24,542 nucleotides of DNA from Sphacelaria rigidula (lineage: Eukaryota; Phaeophyceae; Sphacelariales). Below the pieces are notes generated by a model that did not search any database, was not told the DNA's origin, and saw only the letters and a list, made by a program, of their open reading frames with translations. The stretch spans positions 1-24,542 of the forward strand of contig CAXNAA020000198.1 of the NCBI GenBank assembly GCA_964200075.2, written 5' to 3'. The position numbers were made by a program, and so were the translations under genes. Below, piece by piece: positions 18,001 to 24,542 of this stretch; positions within the stretch are counted from its first letter, which is position 1, and each line of letters begins with the position of its first letter.

Positions 18001-21000
18001 GCTCCTCCGGACAAAAATGGACCATTAGTCTCTCCCACGCGCTTGAACTACGTAAGCAAATCTGAACAGTTATTACTTCATTTTGCAGAAGGCGTTGAAG
18101 GTCCCGATTTGAACGTGTATTGTCCGGTAGAACGATGCTCTACAAAAAAACGTGACTGCGTTACCCTCCTTCACGGCGCACCCCTACCTATTTGTGAGAG
18201 AAAACTGGATTTGCTGGCTGCCTAGCTTCACCCCTCTAGCCTTGAGCGCCGTGTGTGCGGCCTTCAACGCGTCAGGGCCGTAGTTGCTCACGCCCACCGC
18301 CTGTTGCACACACACGCGAAACGGTCAAAACCGCCCACAGGAAGGGCACCAAAATGTAGTTATGGAGAAACACAGGGTAAGTACCATCACGCCGCGAGGT
18401 GACGGGATGATTGTCTTGTACAACTTGTTATTATGGCATATGGTCAGCAGAATATGGCGATTACGTAGTTTCATGCGGTCAGCTCAAGGGCAGCGGGCGC
18501 AAGCTCGGGATTGCCAATGCTCTTTGTTTTACACCCGGCTTCGCTCACGAGCGATCTTGGCGGACTCTTGCCGTTCAGCGCAGGTTACCGTTATGGGCCA
18601 GATTTTTTTACTTCTTCCTATTGTAACACATGGTTTCGCTGAAAACAGACCGTCCACTGTCTGTGCGCGATAATAGCGCAACGATAATCGAAAATCAAAG
18701 ACCATGTGATGACAACGGAGACGACTGGATCCTCCAATCACCTGTGAACTATAATGGACTGGCCAATTGAGCAGCGCTTGCTGCTATTTACACGTGGGGA
18801 ACTAACCACCTTGACAAGACACTGCTCCATGTAGTAACAGCTAAAGGCAACCCTGAAACGATGGTCGCGGAATAATCACGCTAACTTCACCGCTGACAAC
18901 ACCACGCTCCACACAATAGAAACTTGAGTTTGCCACGTATTATCAGCGCATAGCACAACAGGATAGATGGATTCACCTTGACAAGACCTTGCTCCACGCA
19001 GTCCGCGAGCCCATCCCAGTAGCGCGAACTGACCATCCCAAAGGGCCAGTGGATCTGGTATATCTCCATGCTTTCCAGTCCCATCCGGTCGAGCGACGAC
19101 CTAGCGGTACGGTTCGACGGCTATTTGATTTGAATTGATTTGATCTCATTGCCGCACGTCGACTGGACCTCTCAGAGTCCAGCTGTGCTCAAAAGGTGGA
19201 CAGACGCGCCTAAGGTCAAGAGAAGCGGAAACGCTCACGAGCGGAAGCTCGAGGAAGGGAGCAAAAGTTATGTATAGAGAGATATGATACGGAGGACAAA
19301 CAAGAGTACGCTGAAAGTCGAGAAACAGAAAAACCATGTAACATCAGAGAGCAAGGTGTGGTGGATATGGAGGAGTCCAAATGACAGGCGCGGCTAGGTG
19401 GCTACTCGGGGTAAAAGATCGATCAAATGACGGTCTGGAGATTGGATCCGCCGCGAAGAACCAAACTAGCGGCCGCCACTGAGGAGTCTTGTTGACGATC
19501 ACTCTTGAAGCACTGCGCTTGAGTCGAGTCAAATGGATAATGACTCACTTGCAGGCGTCCACGACCGAACCACGGTTCAATCGCCAAGGGAGGGGCGCGA
19601 ACTTGCTCGCTTCGCATGAAAAGCCGTTTTTCATCGTGTTCATGCGTACGAAAACGAAGAATGGCAGACGGGGGGGAAGTGATGCACGGGAAAGTACGGG
19701 TGATTATTACTTTTAATATAATAGTTAGACAAACTAATACTATCAGCGCGACAAATCTACCATCACATCTCAGCTTGTTTCGAATCGTAGTCTACAAGCA
19801 AAAGGGGCCGCAGGAGATGGTACCACCATGCCAACGGCCTTTAGTACTCTGTTCTCAACATTGCATGTATATATACATACGCATCAATCCACGTCAAGAT
19901 CGCCATAATTTTTCGTGTTTCCGCATACTGCTCGAGCTGCCCAGCTTCTTGACGTGGAAACCCTTTCCACGATAGCCCCCGAAAAAAAACGTTTTTGGTT
20001 TGGGGATGCAAAATCTACGCGTAAATCGGAATGAAAAAAGCCGAGCACAACGAGCAGCTGAGAATTCCCACGCCTGGGTTCGTTTTCGCCAATGTCGCCT
20101 GTACGCAGAGCTTCATGCAGCCTGAAACCAAACATCATACCCTTTTCTTCGTGACAGTTTTGGGCTGTTTTTTTTGGGGGGGGGTTATCGTAGAAAGTGC
20201 CAGTAGGGATATTATTCATCTGTGAGTTCTCCCTCTCAATACAAGGCGAATGTGCGGATAGACAGCACACACAAACACACACACACTCACACACAAGCAC
20301 ACACACACACACACACACACGCACACACACACACGCACACACGCACGCAAGAAAAAAAAAAGCGAACGACGCACCGACAACGATGCCATCTTTCTCAGCC
20401 CCTTTGAAATCACGGCGGAACTTGCCGCACAAGTATTCGGACCTCCCGAACCCGTACACCTCGGCGGTGTCGAAAAGATTAACGCCGTCCACCACGCAAT
20501 TGTTGAACACCTGTCGTCACAAACAAAAACGCACGAAAACATTGTCATTCCAGAAACGTGCATTCCATTAGTGACCGCACAACTCCTGCTAGGTTAGTCG
20601 AAAAACATGTGATCTGGACCGCTTTCTGGTATATCCTGAGGGAATCCAAGCGGCGTGTGTTTTTGGTGCGGCACAGCAAATCGTGCAGTGTACCTTATTT
20701 TGTCTAAAACGCGGCAGTGATGGCGTGGTGTGCGCTTTCCAAGAAAAGAAAAAAAAACGGATAAAAAGCGCTACCCACGGACCATGACCTAGTACTACTC
20801 CCACCCCTTTTCCCCCTCGCGCATTCTAGTGCTTGCGACCAGCGGTCTACTCTATGCCGTGGAAATCGCTCAAGCGCGGTTTTCGTGAGGTTTAAGTGGA
20901 CTCCCATCACGAGTGAGGAACACCATGTATACGTCACACACGCCGCCATAAGAGTGAAAGGCGACAAATATGTCGAGATTGCAGGCAGTATTTTGTGTCC

Positions 21001-21964
21001 CAATGGATGTACGCAACTCATCATATGTACGTAACACCAACGACGTGGACATACATTTTTGAGTTTGAGCACGAAAAAATTTGGTCTTGAGCCCAATGCG
21101 TACGCGGAAAACGTCGTTTTTGTTTTCATAGTTGAGGCGCGGTAAAAGTGTTGCTGCAACGATTCTTTCCTTTCCGCACGTGCTTGTATTCTGCGTTCAA
21201 AGTCTACAGCCACCGTAGCAATGTCGAATGTTTTTCTCATGGTACTTTTTTCAAGCTCAAAATAATACACAGCGACTCAACTGCGCGATGAAATTTCGCA
21301 CCCTACAGTTTCTGCTTGAAATATATTTTTTCTACTAACGAGTACAACGTTTTATAGATTATTGAGTGTTATGAGTTTAACTGGCGTAAAGCTGTTTTGT
21401 TCATTTCATCAACATTGTGTTCATACTAGTTTTAAAAATGATGTAAAAAGCCTGGAAAAAAATAGCTTGTAATGGCGTCATATTTCAGATATTTGTTTTT
21501 CTGTATTTTCTCATTGTGAAAGGCCGTGTAGGTGCTGCTATATATATATATATATATATATCAGCATGCGTTCAATCATCTACGCGTTTCCTGCGTGACG
21601 ACGCACCTCTAAAAGTCTCCCGCTTGATCATATCTCGACTAAATCATCAATATATTCAATACCGTTAGTGAAAAAGCACCGCTCTAACACAACGTATGGC
21701 ATGCTCACTTCTTGTAGTTCCTTGTCCATGGCCTCGCTATAGCCCCAAAATACGGAGTCCCCCCAGGACCATGCCCCAATGCCAAGGGGCGACACCTCCA
21801 CACCGCCCAGGCTCACTCGATCGTTGGCCGCGAGGACGACGTTCTTGACGCCGTCCATCGCGGCTTTGGCCGTGTCCTCCGCTGCGTCAGCAAGAGCGCT
21901 AACGACCTGGTCTGCGCGATCTGCTGCTCCATCGGCTTCGGGGGGGCGAACATCGTCGCTCAAT
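14994..21964 (-). CDS. Aldo/keto reductase, plastid type, nine exons, 5' end unplaced
   Basis: This is an NADP-dependent aldo/keto reductase of the plant/algal group that includes the chloroplast oxidoreductase At1g06690. Exons are 21964(?)-21709, 20510-20375, 19609-19549, 19100-18977, 18300-18188, 16616-16497, 16084-16001, 15678-15594 and 15077-14994. Every split codon rejoins correctly and all introns are GT-AG. The catalytic tetrad is intact: Asp and Tyr in VNLFDTAEVYG, Lys in SKFAPLPW, His in YQIHWP. The cofactor-binding C-terminal segment IPIPGAKNIRQ...NCGALGWRL is present. No frameshift or internal stop was found, so the gene looks functional. The physiological substrate cannot be read from sequence. 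The start codon and any plastid-targeting peptide are not identified. Confidence 0.94.
15078..15593 (-). other. AKR intron 8
   Basis: A phase-0 intron, GTTGGC...GACAG, with a T-rich stretch on the plus strand at about 15200-15500. No gene is seen in it. Confidence 0.85.
15594..15678 (-). CDS. AKR exon 8: cofactor-site segment
   Basis: The 85-nt exon encodes DKTPAQVSLNWCITKGTIPI then PGAKNIRQ. The acceptor is GTGCAG and the donor is CGGCAG|GTTGGC. The IPIPGAKN motif binds the adenosine phosphate of NADP in this family. Confidence 0.95.
15679..16000 (-). other. AKR intron 7
   Basis: GTGCGT...GTGCAG, 322 bases; nothing further is seen. Confidence 0.85.
16001..16084 (-). CDS. AKR exon 7: helical segment
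   Basis: The 84-nt exon encodes GPRRRLFKKQLPKVAPLVDK then LKEIGTP. The acceptor is TTCCCAG and the donor is CCCAG|GTGCGT. It fits the family's 'GPRGR...L..LLxxIKEIG' helix in position and length, and the phases match on both sides. Confidence 0.9.
16085..16496 (-). other. AKR intron 6
   Basis: GTATAA...CCCAG, 412 bases; nothing further is seen. Confidence 0.85.
16497..16616 (-). CDS. AKR exon 6: YSPLGQGLLTGKY segment
   Basis: The 120-nt exon encodes KPETSGMLRLCEELDVKVLA then YSPLGQGLLTGKYSKDFVP. The acceptor is CACACAG and the donor is CCCAG|GTATAA. The split codon with exon 5 gives Arg (N-R-KPETSG). YSPLxQGxLTGKY is a diagnostic NADP-binding strand of the family. Confidence 0.95.
16617..18187 (-). 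other. AKR intron 5 (1.6 kb)
   Basis: GTAGGG...CACACAG. A G-run lies at 17580-17591. An open frame of 225 codons on the plus strand (17269-17946) has no recognisable domain and an unbiased composition, so I treat it as chance. The exons on both sides join without any missing residue. Confidence 0.8.
18188..18300 (-). CDS. AKR exon 5: SNYGPDAL and Q-F-S-L segment
   Basis: The 113-nt exon begins AVGVSNYGPDALKAAHTALK and ends KLGSQQIQFSLTN plus two bases of a split codon. The acceptor is GCAACAG and the donor is AATAG|GTAGGG. The VGVSNY and NQ-like 'SQQIQFSL' motifs are hallmark barrel strands 6-7 of the aldo/keto reductase fold. Confidence 0.94.
18301..18976 (-). other. AKR intron 4, with partial copy of exon 4
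   Basis: GTGAAT...CAACAG. A stretch at 18804-18832 repeats the last codons and donor of exon 4. Nothing else is recognised. Confidence 0.8.
18804..18832 (-). repeat. Partial duplicate of AKR exon 4 3' end
   Basis: On the plus strand ACCTTGACAAGAC, TGCTCCA and AGT match 18976-19003 in order. In gene sense it reads MEQCLVK followed by GTGGTT, a decayed copy of VEQGLVK|GTGAAT. No coding frame continues upstream of it. Confidence 0.55.
18977..19100 (-). CDS. AKR exon 4: catalytic His
   Basis: The 124-nt exon runs from the acceptor CCGCTAG to the donor AAG|GTGAAT. It encodes SSLDRMGLESMEIYQIHWPF and YWDGLADCVEQGLVK. The His in QIHWP is the fourth catalytic residue. A partial copy of its 3' end lies about 145 bases further on, inside the next intron. 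Confidence 0.95.
19101..19548 (-). other. AKR intron 3
   Basis: GTGAGT...CGCTAG, 448 bases. A TTGATTTGATC-type stretch near 19130-19175, ending CTCAGAGTCC, resembles 2010-2062 and may be a further weak repeat. No gene is seen. Confidence 0.75.
19549..19609 (-). CDS. AKR exon 3: catalytic Lys
   Basis: The 61-nt exon encodes SKFAPLPWRLNRGSVVDAC with split codons at both ends. The acceptor is GCGAAG and the donor is TGCAA|GTGAGT. The Lys in SKFAPLPW is the third member of the catalytic tetrad, and the APLPWR motif is typical of the plastid group of this family. Confidence 0.94.
19961..20200 (+). mobile_element. R2 MITE-like element in AKR intron 2
   Basis: Same orientation as the copy at 13148. 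The ends are CCTTTCCACGATAGCCCCC and, reversed, CACTTTCTACGATAACCCCC. The interior shares AAGCCGAGCACAACGAG, AATTCCCACGC, TGGGTTCG and CTTCATGCAGCCTGAA. It is about 240 bp and non-coding. Confidence 0.7.
20263..20350 (+). repeat. CA-rich microsatellite
   Basis: (CA)n with GC and AA interruptions. In gene sense it is a UG tract that begins about 25 bases downstream of the exon 2 donor, after a run of U. Confidence 0.9.
20375..20510 (-). CDS. AKR exon 2: catalytic Asp/Tyr
   Basis: The 136-nt exon runs from the acceptor GACGACAG to the donor TTGTCG|GTGCGT. It begins VFNNCVVDGVNLFDTAEVYG, holding the catalytic Asp and, five residues on, Tyr. It continues GRSEYLCGKF and ends KDGIVV plus one base. 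It rejoins exon 3 as VV-A-SKF. Confidence 0.95.
20511..21708 (-). other. AKR intron 1 (1.2 kb), AT-rich in part
   Basis: GTGAGC...GACAG. The 21280-21565 part is clearly AT-rich and ends in (TA)n at 21539-21561. A minus-strand open frame of 188 codons (21270-20704, GTG first codon) has no recognisable domain. Confidence 0.8.
21539..21561. repeat. (TA)n microsatellite
   Basis: About 11 uninterrupted TA units in AKR intron 1. Confidence 0.9.
21709..21964 (-). CDS. AKR exon 1 as recognised: linker and first barrel strand
   Basis: The exon encodes an Ala-rich amphipathic stretch (ALADAAEDTAKAAMDGVKNV), then VSLGGVEVSPLGIGAWSWGD and the start of the first helix (GYSEAMDKELQE). The donor is GAA|GTGAGC. 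The 5' limit is uncertain: a plausible acceptor (CCACCAG) ends at 21965, which would imply an upstream exon, while the in-frame ATG at 21858 gives the shortest possible start. The amphipathic stretch upstream of that ATG looks translated, which favours an upstream exon with a targeting peptide. Confidence 0.85.
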
Positions 21965-22424
21965 CTGGTGGTGCAGTTGGTTGTTTCGAAGCGCCAGATA
22001 GATGCCGAGCAAGGGTGGTAGTCATGGAGTATCAATTCGTGGGGCGTGTTCAGTTCTATTGTTCTCCAGTCTTTCTCCTTGTTGTCTCAGAGTGATCCTT
22101 AGATCTCGAACCCCACCGAGATTGCCTCAAATCGCTCAAAGTCAATTTGGATTCGAAACTGCTGGACTTTGAGTGCCGCTGCACCGCTGCGCCTCCATCG
22201 TGCAACTGTTATAACTGAAGACAGCTAAGGCGCAAGATTGCGGAAATACGGGTCGACTTACGACAGCTTTAGGTCCCCCCCCCCCCCTGAGATTTTTTCC
22301 CTGGGAAGTATCTGGTACATGAGCCATTGAAAATGTGAGTTCGTGAGTACCAAAGTAGACGTTTTTGACGAGAGTCGACGCTAAGCGGGGGCGCTGATCC
22401 AACCCGCCATGCCGAACTGTAAGG

Positions 22425-22503
22425 TGCGTACCGGGGGAGAGACGGGTTGATCCCGTGAGACTACGCACTCGTCGCCCCAAGGAAGGGAGATGTTGAAAGC
22501 ATG
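22425..22503 (+). repeat. Copy of the repeat block at 88-170
   Basis: The shared order is ACC-GG-GAGA, GGGTTGATCCC, TGAGAC, AC-CACTCGTC, then a purine-rich tail and GACAA. At the left end of the window the same block follows R1 sequence, so it may belong to a longer form of R1. Confidence 0.5.
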
Positions 22504-22715
22504 ACAAGGGGGGGAAAAAACATCGTGCCTACTTACACCATCACGTGGATGTTGAATACCTGTGTAAAACTTAGTGCGGGAGAATCTCTGACCGGCGTCA
22601 GGTCACAAGTCAGGTGCACATTGGTCTTCGCTATGCCATTTTTGTGGGGTGCACACTTTAATGCTCTGCACATGGGGCAAACTGGCATCCACTACTGCTG
22701 CGGCAAACGTGAGCA

Positions 22716-22791
22716 ATATATATATATATAGTTATACATATATATATATACATATATAGTTATACATATATATATACATATATATATATAG
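22716..22791. repeat. TA-rich tandem repeat
   Basis: The stretch is (TA)n with a recurring TAGTTATACATA unit, seen at about 22729 and 22757. Confidence 0.85.
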
Positions 22792-24195
22792 TATGCCTGC
22801 GCAGTCTTGGTATTGTCGTGGTAGTGTTGGCACACCTCGGGCATGTTGTGATCTTGCAGGCACGTTACTATAGATCGATTCCACTGTAATTTCAAGTGTC
22901 TGTGATGCTGATACTGTACTGCATGTGCAAGATTTCCTTCATCAGCGGCTAAATACAACGGTACAACACATTCCGTGTGCCGTTGTTACGTTCTCCACTG
23001 CACGCAGTCCACTGCACGCCGTTTCTCTCTGCTTACTGTAGTGTCCACAACAACAGTACGAACGAAGGGTGTGCATATATCTTGACAGCACAAATGGGGC
23101 AAGGCATTTGGTGGAAGGCACTGCGCACAAACATGCCTCCTTTTTTTATGTGCGCTTCGATGGTTCAGTGGTCGTCAACCCCTAAAAATGGTTGACACCA
23201 TCTTGACCGCCGAGCGGGCGATGTTGGGCAATTGGTGAGGCCGTGTCGACCAGTCAGACTCATCAAAATGACCAACGCCACCCACCCGTCAGGCCAGTTG
23301 CCCGACCTGGAAATTTTCCCAGCAGCACGCATCATTGATCTGGGTCTCTTAGACGAGCTGGGAAACCGCACGCACCCCACTCTAAACAGTGATGTTTGCC
23401 TTCCCTGGAACCCCCTTGGATGCTCCTGGACTGTGAGTTGATAATACTGTTCTAACACGAGGTTTTGCGGTCGGAGGGTTAGGAAAGAAGTAAGGGTACG
23501 TTCTGTAATAGTGTTTCGAACGAGAATGGCGGCCTGCCTCGGTAGGGTGACGTCGGGGCACAAATGCTTGTATTTGCTGAAAAATTGCGGTGATTGACGA
23601 GCTGGGTCTGATCCACGTTTCGCACTCAGAGTTGCAACGGGGCACAGGGTTTGAGGATGAGCACAGACCATCCACCGGGGGGTCAGGTTAACGGAGATTG
23701 ACAAACACAAAGCAATGCCTCGCTGCATGTAAAACAGTCCGACGCAGCTGAAACTGGTGCTTGGGTTCGATCGTGGAGCGCTTGGAGCCACCGAAATACG
23801 GTTTCTGCACAGGACGCAACTCCGATTGTAGGTATGGTTGAATGGGGGGTCTGGTGCGACATATGACCCGAACCAACAGAATGCAAAAATCTTCCATCAT
23901 CCTACGAATCATGAGTGCAGCCGTAGTGCCGTGTCATAGCTGTCCACATTTTCGCGGATGCAGCGCCCGCACTGAACCCCAAGGACTTTGCTGCGGACGA
24001 GAGATCGTTACGTGTGGGTGGGTGTCATTTCTATACGACAACACAAGACACGATCAGGTATATCCGGTTCTTCTGTCTACTCGTAAAGGCATGTATATGC
24101 TAAACGACCGGACTGGAGCTTGGCACGTCAACAGTACTGTTAGGCCTAATACAAGCTATAACAGTGGATTCTCGAAAATGGGGTCGAAAAAACGA

Positions 24196-24538
24196 AGTTT
24201 AATTCAAAAGCCGTGCTTTCCCTCACCTAAATTCATGACAAATGACTTTCATGTGGACGACCTCATCCCTCACGACCTCCCTAGAACTATTTCCGGGGAT
24301 TTCTAGCCTTCCGTTCCCTGAAAGATTTTGTGCGAAAGCACTTTTTTGCCTCAATTTCGGGGTGAAAAAAGGACGTTTTTTGGCCCAAAAATCGTGCTCT
24401 CGCACATACCCTTCGGGAAAACGGAAGGCTAAAAACCCCCGAAATAGTTTTAGGCAGGTCGGGAGGGATGGGGTGGTCCATAAAAAAGTCATTTGTCATG
24501 AATTTAGGTCAGGGAAAGCACGACTTTTGAGTTGAACC
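24196..24538. mobile_element. R3 fold-back element
   Basis: Two arms of about 140 nt are inverted copies of each other. The left begins CAAAAGCCGTGCTTTCCCT and the right, read in reverse, begins CAAAAGTCGTGCTTTCCCT. Both then share CACCTAAATTCATGACAAAT-like, ACTATTTC, TAGCCTTCCGTT and TGTGCGA-AGCAC segments. The spacer is about 40-60 nt. RNA from either strand would form a long hairpin. Open frames on both strands are simply the mirror of the palindrome. No further copy is in the window. Confidence 0.75.
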
Positions 24539-24542
24539 TCAT

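Larger units (their letters stand above)
19610..20374 (-). other. AKR intron 2, with R2 copy and CA repeat
   Basis: GTGCGT...GCGAAG, 765 bases. It holds the R2 element at 19961-20200 and a long CA/CG dinucleotide tract right after the 5' splice site. No exon is expected inside. Confidence 0.85.
21965..24542. other. Region upstream of AKR, no gene recognised
   Basis: The missing 5' exon of the reductase may lie here, but no ATG-led segment with a convincing signal or transit peptide and matching donor phase could be chosen. The stretch holds a poly-C run near 22277, the repeat block at 22425-22503, the TA-rich tandem repeat at 22716-22791 and the R3 element. A plus-strand frame at 23232-23441 (MTNATHPSGQLPDLEIFPAA) is protein-like but unrecognised. 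Confidence 0.5.

Noticed and set aside
23232-23441. Plus-strand frame with protein-like composition
   Set aside because: Only about 70 codons, with no recognisable family and no flanking exon; not enough to call a gene.
24223-24535. Similar proteins encoded on both strands at the right edge
   Set aside because: The similarity is a direct result of the palindromic R3 element, not of two genes.
1-24542. CRISPR array, prokaryotic operon, phage or defence island
   Set aside because: There are no regularly spaced repeats, ribosome-binding sites or clustered intact genes; the window is intron-bearing eukaryotic DNA.

Overview
The window is nuclear DNA of a eukaryote. It carries two intron-rich protein genes, both on the minus strand, in a background of small transposon-like repeats. 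Every junction I could place is GT-AG, and reading frame and intron phase are kept across all of them. One gene encodes a plastid-type aldo/keto reductase, which suggests a photosynthetic organism. Large introns, G-rich simple sequence and many short inverted-repeat elements fit a brown alga or another stramenopile, but that placement is inference, not something the sequence proves.

Layout from right to left, in the direction of transcription. Positions 21965-24542 hold no gene I can recognise; they contain a TA-rich tandem repeat, a fragment of a dispersed repeat and, at the right edge, a fold-back element. Positions 14994-21964 hold an aldo/keto reductase in nine recognisable exons, complete from the start of the barrel to the stop codon; only the 5' end (start codon and any targeting peptide) is unplaced. 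Positions 12937-14993 lie between the genes and contain one short inverted-repeat element and some plus-strand pieces that read like eroded or unrecognised coding sequence. Positions 1449-12936 hold the 5' part of the gene for anaphase-promoting complex subunit 1 (APC1): a 3.4-kb first exon, then three further exons separated by introns of about 3.6, 0.5 and 2.3 kb. The rest of APC1 must lie left of the window.

The introns and the intergenic space hold two repeat families. R1 is represented by one apparently complete copy of about 635 bp with terminal inverted repeats, plus several fragments. R2 is a 240-290 bp MITE-like element in three copies, one in each gene and one between them. Their termini look related. 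A third element, R3, is a near-perfect hairpin. The genes have unrelated jobs (cell-cycle ubiquitin ligase scaffold; plastid-type oxidoreductase) and I see no evidence that they form a system. I did not find a new multi-gene system; the points worth following are the transposon families, their contact with an APC1 splice site, and the unusual regulatory loop of APC1.
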